The notes under the pieces: model-generated
What the model was told of the DNA's origin: nothing
Seen by the model: only the letters and a program-made list of their open reading frames with translations
Databases searched by the model: none
In this document: positions 1 to 6,901 of the stretch, one piece after another
Position numbering within the stretch: the first letter of the stretch is position 1
Layout: every line of letters begins with the position of its first letter
Source of the DNA: Pseudomonadales bacterium
GTDB lineage: Bacteria; Pseudomonadota; Gammaproteobacteria; Pseudomonadales; Azotimanducaceae
Direction: 5' to 3'
DNA: 64,000 nt
Assembly: GCA_019090615.1 (NCBI GenBank)
Contig: JAHRVQ010000047.1
Coordinates: 1-64,000, forward strand
Program-made: the position numbers and the translations under genes

Positions 1-106
1 CGTCTAACGGATATTTGTCACCTTTTAACTATGAACAACAGCAGTCAAAGACTGTTTGAAAATGTGTCCGTTAAAGTCTTGCCATTCCATATTTGCCAAT
101 TACAGT
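1..106. other. left-edge sequence, no gene seen
   Basis: This stretch lies downstream of the last gene of the minus-strand operon. I see no convincing gene and no clear terminator, so the operon may continue beyond the left edge. Confidence 0.4.
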
Positions 107-1111
107 TTAAAACAGCCGATAATCATTCAGCGCTACAAAAGTGCCGCCGTTACGGGCACAAAGCTCACGCATCAAAATGGCAAATCGTATTCCGCTTGAC
201 TGTTGTTGCGCTGGGTAGGCAAAAACCACGGGGAAACCAATGGCATGTATGCGTACCAGGCGATTGCCATCTTGTCCTACGCGGTTGATTCGATCAACCT
301 TGTCAATCACGCGTTGAATGGAACTGCCAGTAAATTCATCGCCAAATATATACAGGCTGATTTTTCGATCAGGCTTATAAAAAACCGAAATTGCCTTGGT
401 TATGCCTGCCACAGGGTTAGACACGCTGACTGTCCGCCAGGTTTCGAGGCGATCTAAAATAGCTCTGCGGCGTGCCTGGGTGTCCGGAATCCATTCGTTG
501 GTATATTGAGTGAACATAAAGTTACCCATATCACTCATTACCTGAATGCCTTTTAACTTTGGATAAACCTGTAATGTTTCATCCACTTTTTGCATTAGTA
601 ATGGCCAGGCATTGGCATCCATACTGCCTGATGTATCAATGATTAATATGACATATTCACTGTCCACGGGTATGCCACCAATGGTGTCATTATCCAGACT
701 TTTTTTGAACTCACCCAGTAGACGTTGCATTTCTTCGGTTAGCTTTTGTTTGGCGCTGGCTAAGCGGCCTTTGATGGTATTGTCGATAGTGGTATTGGTT
801 GCTGCCTGTTCCACTTTGTTCTTTAATGCATTGAGCTCCTGTTGTAACTCTGCAAGGCGAACGACCTGTTCATTATCCTGATCCTCCTTGCGGATCATTT
901 TGCGATTAACTTCATTGGTTTCACCGCGTATCTCAAACACCGCCTGCTTAAGTTGGGCCAGATAAGCTTCAAGGTTTTCAACTGAATCTTCAAGAATGAC
1001 GGGTTCAAATACCTTGGTTAATACCAGCAGTAAAATAATAGCGCCGAAGCCACAGCTAACAACATCAAGAAAAGATAGTGATACGCCTTCTATTTCGCGC
1101 CGTCTTCTCAT
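107..1111 (-). CDS. vWA-domain protein with N-terminal membrane plug (A)
   Basis: 334 residues. A short basic N-terminus (RRRRE) is followed by the segment SLSFLDVVSCGFGAIILL (residues 11-28), which forms one membrane helix, then a charged coiled coil (about 43-140), then a vWA domain with the MIDAS motif DTSGS at 159-163. The single N-terminal helix plus extracytoplasmic domain is the topology of ExbD/TolR/MotB stator partners, and an ExbB homologue lies in the same operon. Its start codon overlaps the stop of the upstream vWA gene by 4 bp (ATGA), so the two are translationally coupled. Domain assignment is strong; a role as a motor plug is inference. Confidence 0.85.
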   Translation of the reverse strand: MRRRREIEGVSLSFLDVVSCGFGAIILLLVLTKVFEPVILEDSVENLEAYLAQLKQAVFEIRGETNEVNRKMIRKEDQDNEQVVRLAELQQELNALKNKVEQAATNTTIDNTIKGRLASAKQKLTEEMQRLLGEFKKSLDNDTIGGIPVDSEYVILIIDTSGSMDANAWPLLMQKVDETLQVYPKLKGIQVMSDMGNFMFTQYTNEWIPDTQARRRAILDRLETWRTVSVSNPVAGITKAISVFYKPDRKISLYIFGDEFTGSSIQRVIDKVDRINRVGQDGNRLVRIHAIGFPVVFAYPAQQQSSGIRFAILMRELCARNGGTFVALNDYRLF

Positions 1112-2202
1112 GGCCAGTCCTTTGAGGGGCTAAGTAGCGAGCCACCGGTAATTTGTGCCAGGCGCCAAAAACTGGGTGCTGCGATAGGATCGCCCTCCAT
1201 AGGGAACAAAATAACATTGACCGGTATATCAAGCGGTAGCTCATCCATTGCGCTACTAAATAACCTGACCCGTTGTCTGCTTTTTATAAGGCCGCTGGTA
1301 GCGGGTTCTAGCCCAAGGGTGGGTAGGCCATCAGTGATTAAAAATATATTGTCGGGGATGGGTTTTAACGCGCCGGCAAGTTTAAAAGGATGATGTAGGG
1401 AGGTACCACCGCTGGGAATAATATCGTTGAGGTTGTCCAGCGCAATATTGATTTCATCCCGGTCTACAGATTGTATCCAGCTAGCTTCGCTACCTGGGAT
1501 TATAGGTTTAGCAGCCTCGCTGAAGGTAAATAACTGTAAGCTAGCATCAGCTGGTACATTGGCGATGATCCATTCGATGGTTTTTAGAGCGCGCTGCCAT
1601 TTTTCCGAAGCGCGGATTTGTTCTTCGCTCATATTACGCAGTCGAACTATATTAACGATGGTATCTGCCAACATACTGGCAGAGGTGTCCAGCAGGATCA
1701 GGATGTTCTCACCGCCAAGGTTTACGCCGGTTAAATATTGGCGATCGCCATCGCCTACATGAGTTCTTGCGCTCGAGCCACTGGCTTCGTCTTCGCCAAC
1801 AGACCCTTTGAGGGACGCGGCATCCTCCTCAAGTATTTTTAATTCAGCTTTAAGGGCTTCGATGGATGCTTTTTCACTGATACCCTTATCATCCGCGGCA
1901 TCTATTTGAGCGACTAATTCGCTGATTTTTTGTTCTATATCAATGATGAGTTGTTCAGAGGTTACGACCTTGTCATCAGTTTCCTTGAGGGTATTCTTAA
2001 GGCTTATCAGGTTTTCAGTCCCTTGTTCGATTTGTTGTTCTAATTTTTCGATTTCAGCTAATAATTCAATTTGGCTATCTTGCTGAGTTGATTCGGTACT
2101 ATGCTGGATCACGATAAATATAAGGATCACTGCGCCAAATCCACAGGACATGATGTCGAGGAAAGAAAGGCTGAAAACATTAAACTCTCGTCTTTTTGCC
2201 AT
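1108..2202 (-). CDS. vWA-domain protein with N-terminal membrane plug (B)
   Basis: 364 residues, a paralogue of the next gene. It has the same N-terminal signature (SLSFLDIMSCGFGAVIL, residues 11-27), a long coiled coil (about 38-135), a Gly/Ser-rich hinge and a vWA domain with DTSAS at 172-176, a later Thr in GGTSLHHP and ITDG, so all three MIDAS segments look intact. The ATG follows the stop of the Hsp70-like gene by one base, and the gene overlaps the downstream vWA gene by 4 bp. Two different plug-bearing vWA proteins made in equal amounts would suit the two-subunit core of a 5:2 motor; that stoichiometry is inferred, not shown. Confidence 0.85.
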   Translation of the reverse strand: MAKRREFNVFSLSFLDIMSCGFGAVILIFIVIQHSTESTQQDSQIELLAEIEKLEQQIEQGTENLISLKNTLKETDDKVVTSEQLIIDIEQKISELVAQIDAADDKGISEKASIEALKAELKILEEDAASLKGSVGEDEASGSSARTHVGDGDRQYLTGVNLGGENILILLDTSASMLADTIVNIVRLRNMSEEQIRASEKWQRALKTIEWIIANVPADASLQLFTFSEAAKPIIPGSEASWIQSVDRDEINIALDNLNDIIPSGGTSLHHPFKLAGALKPIPDNIFLITDGLPTLGLEPATSGLIKSRQRVRLFSSAMDELPLDIPVNVILFPMEGDPIAAPSFWRLAQITGGSLLSPSKDWP

Positions 2203-2203
2203 A

Positions 2204-3562
2204 TCAGCTTACCGCAATCAATACAGCTGAGTGGCCAGCGATTGAAATTTCATCTCCAGGCTGGAGGGTTGATTCTCCTTCGTAAAGATTGCTATTTAAG
2301 CGGATATCCTTGATATGGGTTTCCAGCAGTAAGTTTTCACCTCGGCGGTATAGGGTGAACTGAGGGTTCTCATTACCCTGTTCGAGGGTCCCATTGGCTA
2401 TTGACTGAATTTGTAAAATCTTATTGATTGGGTAAGCCCTGTGACCCAATAGGAGATGGCTTGCGGTAATCTCCGCTGATTGGCTTGATTGTGTCTGCTG
2501 ATGCCGAGGTTGAAGGGTAGGCTCAGAAGTAGATTTGGCAACAGGCCTGGAAATTGGCAAGGCGTTGATAAGAGATACATTACCTGCTGCATTGGACAAA
2601 TTGTCCCAATGGGTGGTGGCTGCCTGAATGGCGCTGTTGTAATCCAGATATTGGATATTAAGACCTGGAATTAGGGCAAGTGAATCAGCCAGTCCTGGGA
2701 ACCCCTGAAATCGATGTGAGATAAAGAGCGTGGTATTGCCCGTCATTAGACGTCGGATAGACTGGATTATGGCGGGGTAAATCGATTCGCAGGGTGGTAA
2801 TAGCTGGGTCGCGGAAATGGTCGCGTTATGGCTTACGTTGTCTATATTAAGGTTGAAGTCTTTGCTGCCTTCGCGATTTAGGTTTTCTACCCAATTGGGT
2901 ACCTGGTTATATAATTGTTGCTCGCTGGTGGCCTGATGCATCGGGTCGTATCGGGACGACTGAATAAATTGTTGGGCCACTATATTGGCCCAACGATCCC
3001 ATAATGTGAACAGTCCGAAATCAACCACCTTGTGACATTGAGTCTGGCGCAAGGTGCTGTTTTGCTGTGCGCCATCCAGGCTGAGTTGAGTCAGGCTAAT
3101 CTGGTGCAGGGAAATATCCAGATACAGTGAGTCGACCAGGTGGTTTTGCTCGGCCACCGCAATTAGTGCGCTATCCACCAGAGCACTGACGGGTATGGCT
3201 GCTTCTTTAGTCATACCTAATAACAGCCCAAGTTGCGTTCGGTTATACCAACTGGGGACGGATATTACTACCTCGTCAGCATGGCTAGATATTTGCTGCC
3301 AGAGCATTTCAAGATGGCCAAAGGCAAGGTCGGCGTGATGCCTGATATTTGATGTACTGTTAGCAATGGGGTCGCTATTGAGTTGGTGCCAGAATCGATT
3401 ATTAGTCCAGCTTGGTAGCAGCCTGGCATTGGTGGCTGCCTGTTTGCCGAGTAGTAATTTGTCCTCATCAAGCACCGCATATCCGGGGCTGGTGGTTTTA
3501 TGAATACCGTCAATAGCGAGTGTGATACCCGCATCGTTAATGTCAATAAATCCTTTCGGCAA
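2204..3562 (-). CDS. Hsp70/actin-fold-like protein with FHA-like C-terminus
   Basis: 452 residues, apparently cytoplasmic with no signal peptide. The N-terminal two thirds resemble a divergent Hsp70/actin-fold ATPase: an opening FIDIND strand, a VVISVPSWYN stretch near residue 98 equivalent to the DnaK 'VITVPA' segment, then a DSALIAVAEQ stretch equivalent to 'NEPTAAALAYG'. The nucleotide-binding motifs are degenerate. Residues about 370-452 (HLLLGHRAYPIN ... LQPGDEISIAGHSAVLIAV) look like a small FHA-type beta domain. It sits between the ExbB-like and vWA genes, so it may be a cytoplasmic assembly or switch factor for them. Family assignment is by eye. Confidence 0.6.
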   Translation of the reverse strand: MPKGFIDINDAGITLAIDGIHKTTSPGYAVLDEDKLLLGKQAATNARLLPSWTNNRFWHQLNSDPIANSTSNIRHHADLAFGHLEMLWQQISSHADEVVISVPSWYNRTQLGLLLGMTKEAAIPVSALVDSALIAVAEQNHLVDSLYLDISLHQISLTQLSLDGAQQNSTLRQTQCHKVVDFGLFTLWDRWANIVAQQFIQSSRYDPMHQATSEQQLYNQVPNWVENLNREGSKDFNLNIDNVSHNATISATQLLPPCESIYPAIIQSIRRLMTGNTTLFISHRFQGFPGLADSLALIPGLNIQYLDYNSAIQAATTHWDNLSNAAGNVSLINALPISRPVAKSTSEPTLQPRHQQTQSSQSAEITASHLLLGHRAYPINKILQIQSIANGTLEQGNENPQFTLYRRGENLLLETHIKDIRLNSNLYEGESTLQPGDEISIAGHSAVLIAVS

Positions 3563-3630
3563 CGTACCACTCCTTTATTTGGGTATTGAAAGGTTCGGTT
3601 GATTTATCAGTCTGAGTCATAATGTACTAT

Positions 3631-3674
3631 CAGGTTTGAGTTCAGATTTGAATTCAGGTTTGAATTCAGGTTTG
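3631..3674. repeat. 12-bp tandem repeat across a stop codon
   Basis: About 3.7 copies of the unit CAGGTTTGAATT. The TGA stop of the ExbB-like gene (3666-3668) lies inside the repeat, so the extra copies fall just downstream of the reading frame. Confidence 0.85.
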
Positions 3675-4463
3675 TAAGTGCCGAACTAGTCGGTTATCAC
3701 AATAATCCTCAGCGTCGAGTACCAGTCGCTCCTGGTTAAGCTGCAGTTGATGCAGCAAAAACATCACAACGATACTGATTAGCAAGGCGACGAAAGTAGA
3801 ATTAAAAGCCACCCCCAGGGATTGTGTGACCCCAGCGATATCGCCCTGAACGGCCTTGTGGGCTTGTGCTAGCGCCTGGCCAATGCCGCGTACAGTGCCA
3901 AGAAAGCCAATCGATGGAATAGCCCAGGCAATGTATCGGATCATCGATAATTCAGAATCAAGGCGATCTGATTCTGATTCACAAATAGCACGAATTGAAT
4001 TTGACACATCCTGAATATTTTTGGTCGAACGAAACCGGTGCAGAGCAGTTAACAGGGCCCGTGGCAATAGAAACTGCTGCTGATTTTCAGTGAGTGCTTG
4101 CACTGGCCTTGAGTATTCACGGGCATCCTCGGGTAATATGCTGGTACCCTGGCTCAGTGGAATTAGGTCCATTGTGAGGGTGCGACGCTCTTTGGCTGTT
4201 AGTAATGACTTGTATGTCATTAAGGCTATGGCCCAAAACATTAATATGAAACAGGTTTCCTGTTCAAAATCTCGGATAACGACATAATAGGAGCGTTCCG
4301 GCACATAGTCAGCATTGGCATTAATCTGGACGGCCTGTTGTTCAAGGATAGCGGTGGCATTGGGACGGACTATTGAGACATATATACTATGAATTATTAT
4401 CACTGCAATGATCAGTGAAAATAATTGAAAGATGAATTCTACGGGTAATTGTCGTTTCATCAA
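3666..4463 (-). CDS. MotA/TolQ/ExbB-family proton channel protein
   Basis: 265 residues with four predicted membrane helices (about 9-31, 71-88, 174-198, 215-239). The last two carry the family signature: IPSIGFLGTVRGIGQAL (183-197), then a short loop and the long helix LGVAFNSTFVALLISIVVMFLL. In TolQ, ExbB and MotA these helices form the proton-driven pentamer around two plug helices. No ExbD/TolR gene is present in the window; the two vWA proteins with plug-like N-termini are the likely partners. It follows the 123-residue gene by 6 bp. Its 3' end is tandemly duplicated. Confidence 0.85.
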   Translation of the reverse strand: MMKRQLPVEFIFQLFSLIIAVIIIHSIYVSIVRPNATAILEQQAVQINANADYVPERSYYVVIRDFEQETCFILMFWAIALMTYKSLLTAKERRTLTMDLIPLSQGTSILPEDAREYSRPVQALTENQQQFLLPRALLTALHRFRSTKNIQDVSNSIRAICESESDRLDSELSMIRYIAWAIPSIGFLGTVRGIGQALAQAHKAVQGDIAGVTQSLGVAFNSTFVALLISIVVMFLLHQLQLNQERLVLDAEDYCDNRLVRHLQT

Positions 4464-4469
4464 AATTCC

Positions 4470-4841
4470 TTAGATATCTACTGGAAAGGGCACAGCATTG
4501 TCGGCACTAATGGTTTCGCTAGGTATAAAATTTTCAAATGCGGTGCTGAGCCTACCTTTGCGTAGTTCCTGGGTTGGCTGTTTGAGCGGTAAGTCATCGT
4601 CCGCATCAGCTATTTGTTCCGCTATTTGTTCAGTGCCGGAATTGGCAGTTGGCTGAGAAGGCGGCTGCATCTCGGTCTCGGCGAATAAAATTAGTGGCGC
4701 TGTTAGTAACAGCCAATAGAGCAATTTTGCAGTGTGGCTGATGTTGAAAAAGTTGGTTTTTTGCTTCGAGCCATTTTTTTGCTTCGAGCCAAAGTGTGTT
4801 CGGGTATAGTCTTTAGTTTTATACGTATGAAGAAAAATCAT
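4470..4841 (-). CDS. small membrane or exported protein, unknown
   Basis: 123 residues, family not recognised. A basic, Asn/Lys/Gln-rich N-terminus (about 36 residues) precedes one hydrophobic segment (TAKLLYWLLLTAPLILFAE, about 37-55) that could be a signal peptide or anchor, followed by a short acidic, Pro-rich tail. Its ATG overlaps the stop of the PEGA/FGE gene (ATGA). The N-terminal GSKQKNGSKQK repeat comes from an 18-bp duplication in the DNA, so an internal start after it is possible. Confidence 0.55.
   Translation of the reverse strand: MIFLHTYKTKDYTRTHFGSKQKNGSKQKTNFFNISHTAKLLYWLLLTAPLILFAETEMQPPSQPTANSGTEQIAEQIADADDDLPLKQPTQELRKGRLSTAFENFIPSETISADNAVPFPVDI
4757..4791. repeat. 18-bp duplication inside a gene
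   Basis: Two copies of TTTTTTGCTTCGAGCCA with an 18-bp period. They encode the duplicated GSKQK stretch near the N-terminus of the 123-residue protein. Confidence 0.8.
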
Positions 4842-6901
4842 TGCAGATAACGCCCTATTCTGAAGCCAACATCGACTCTTGGTTGGTCGCCATATTCTCT
4901 ATAGGTCCAGCGTAATTCGCTAAATCTACCATGTAGATAGCTGGCGCCTCGAATAACGTGGTAGTCGCCATATTCTGGGCCAAATGGATCAATCAGGGTA
5001 TCCTTTACATTATCAACAGAATAATAATCGTGTAGCCATTCTGCAACATTACCCGCGAGGCCGTATATTCCTAATTCATTGGCGGGAAATACTTTGACCG
5101 GAGAGGTGCCTCGATAGGAGTCGTTATAATTGTTGATATGGTAGGCCACCATACTGATTGCTGACTCATCGGCATAGTTGGCCTCAACTTTGAGAGGGGG
5201 CATGGTATCACCCCAGGGAAATCGGCGCGGTTCAGGCCCACTGGCATAACGCGCAGCAAAAGCCCATTCCGCCTCGGTAGGTAATCGGTAGCCAGAGTTC
5301 ATGGGTAGCACGGCCTGCCATTTGCCAGCTACCTGTTCATAAGCCAGCGGCAAATTATCTTTGCTGCTAAGCCAGTTGCAGAAGGCAACAGCGTCCTGCC
5401 AGGAAAGGTTTACTGCCGGCCGGTCATCCTCAGATAACATGGCCCGACCTACGATGCCTGATTCATGGAACGGGTCGTATAATTTGTATTGTTTATTGGT
5501 TACTTCTGTATCTGACAGGTAGTAGGGTCTGGTTAACTGCACGTGTTTGCTGATCTCATTGGATCGTCGGCCAGGTTCGCGCCGGCCAGCGCCCATATCA
5601 AATTCAGCCGGCAAAATTAGTTTCAGAGTTTGACCGATGCCTGTCAGCAGTTCAGTTTCGATGGCCGCGACCCGTGCCTCTGCTTCAGTTTGAAGACGGA
5701 TAAAAAGTTGTTGGGTTGCACCTGGTTGGGGTGTAATACGCGTGGAATAACTGGCATAGCCAGGTTTTTCGACGCGTATTTCATGCTGTTTGACGGTCAA
5801 CGATAAGCGTAGTGAGGGATCGTTATAGGCTTTGTTGTCCACATAAAGCGTACTGTCGGCTGGTTCTACCATCAATTGAACGATGCCTAGTATGGGCAAT
5901 AATGTGTAGGTTAGCATTAGGTCTTCTTCGGGCTGCAGCGACAGGCTACGTTTAAGCGGTTGATAGCCGGCTCTGGAAAGCTGAACGTTATACTGTTTAC
6001 CGGGTTCAAGAATCAGTTTGACAGGCGTTTGGCCGCGATAATTTCCATTGATATTGATATTTGCGCCAGCTGGCTCAGAGCGGATTGACAGGCTGCCGTC
6101 CGATTTTTCCAATATCACGCTGGCCAGTTGTTGGTCGCTTTCTGCCTCAACAACAATGCTGGTTTGCCAGGTTTTATAACCTTTCTTTTTCAGTTGAATA
6201 TTTCTTGAACCACGGATAGCTTCAACCACGGCTGGGGTTTTTGATACGGCTAGATCATCTATAAAAATTTCAGCGCCTGCGGGGTTACTGTCGAGGCTTA
6301 TATTCGCCCAGCCCTGTGAAAGTGGTACCACCAGCTCCTGTTTGAGACGTTTTCCTTCTATGGAAATTTCAGTATTGTAGTCAAGGTAACGTGCCGACTG
6401 AATACGAATATCGTGCAACCCGGGTGTAATGTGGTCTATTTCTAAGGGGGTATTGCCAACCGGCAGTTGGTCGATAAATATTTCACTATTACTCGGCGGA
6501 TTGGTGGTGATATGCAAAATACCGGGTAGTTTTAGCATTTCAAACGGGTAGGTCTGGTCAGGCGATTGATTGACTGTGATAGATGCTGACAAGGTTTGAT
6601 AGCCAGTTTTAGTTGCTGTAAATGTATAGTCGCCAGTTAGCATTAAATACCGCCCGCCAAGCTCATAAGTAAAGCCTGAGGTAAAGCTAAAGTCATCGGC
6701 TGCTGGGGTCATTTCAATCTTTACCGCGCGGGCCAAAAATAGAAAGGCGATAGCGGCCGCCAATAGTAAAAAGGTGATGCCAATTGCCGTTGGTAACGGT
6801 TTGAGCTTGAATCCCTGTTTGTTAGTGGCGGCTGTAGCTCGCTGGAAAGGCGTGGCTTCGATAATAGTATTTTGTTCTTGCATTAAATCCTTTCTGTACA
6901 A
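4838..6901 (-). CDS. PEGA-repeat protein with FGE-sulfatase-fold domain
   Basis: 687 residues. A cytoplasmic N-terminus and one membrane helix (about 38-60) are followed by four clear PEGA repeats (about 128-400; hallmarks NPPSNSEIFIDQLPVGNTP and EPAGANININGNYRGQTP) and a C-terminal formylglycine-generating-enzyme-fold domain (about 428-687; LPTEAEWAFAARYASG, GLAGNVAEW, VIRGASYL, VGFRIGR). I find no redox cysteines in the terminal segment where FGE keeps its catalytic pair, so it more likely binds a ligand or polysaccharide than oxidises sulfatases. PEGA domains are typical cell-surface modules. It overlaps the upstream pseudokinase gene by 19 bp. Confidence 0.88.
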   Translation of the reverse strand: MYRKDLMQEQNTIIEATPFQRATAATNKQGFKLKPLPTAIGITFLLLAAAIAFLFLARAVKIEMTPAADDFSFTSGFTYELGGRYLMLTGDYTFTATKTGYQTLSASITVNQSPDQTYPFEMLKLPGILHITTNPPSNSEIFIDQLPVGNTPLEIDHITPGLHDIRIQSARYLDYNTEISIEGKRLKQELVVPLSQGWANISLDSNPAGAEIFIDDLAVSKTPAVVEAIRGSRNIQLKKKGYKTWQTSIVVEAESDQQLASVILEKSDGSLSIRSEPAGANININGNYRGQTPVKLILEPGKQYNVQLSRAGYQPLKRSLSLQPEEDLMLTYTLLPILGIVQLMVEPADSTLYVDNKAYNDPSLRLSLTVKQHEIRVEKPGYASYSTRITPQPGATQQLFIRLQTEAEARVAAIETELLTGIGQTLKLILPAEFDMGAGRREPGRRSNEISKHVQLTRPYYLSDTEVTNKQYKLYDPFHESGIVGRAMLSEDDRPAVNLSWQDAVAFCNWLSSKDNLPLAYEQVAGKWQAVLPMNSGYRLPTEAEWAFAARYASGPEPRRFPWGDTMPPLKVEANYADESAISMVAYHINNYNDSYRGTSPVKVFPANELGIYGLAGNVAEWLHDYYSVDNVKDTLIDPFGPEYGDYHVIRGASYLHGRFSELRWTYREYGDQPRVDVGFRIGRYLQ

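Noticed and set aside
281-297. palindrome GGTTGATTCGATCAACC
   Set aside because: It lies inside the vWA gene and is explained by coding sequence; no regulatory context.
3666-4463. Operon as a standard Tol-Pal or TonB-ExbB-ExbD system
   Set aside because: No TolR/ExbD, TolA, TolB, Pal or TonB with a Pro-rich arm is nearby.
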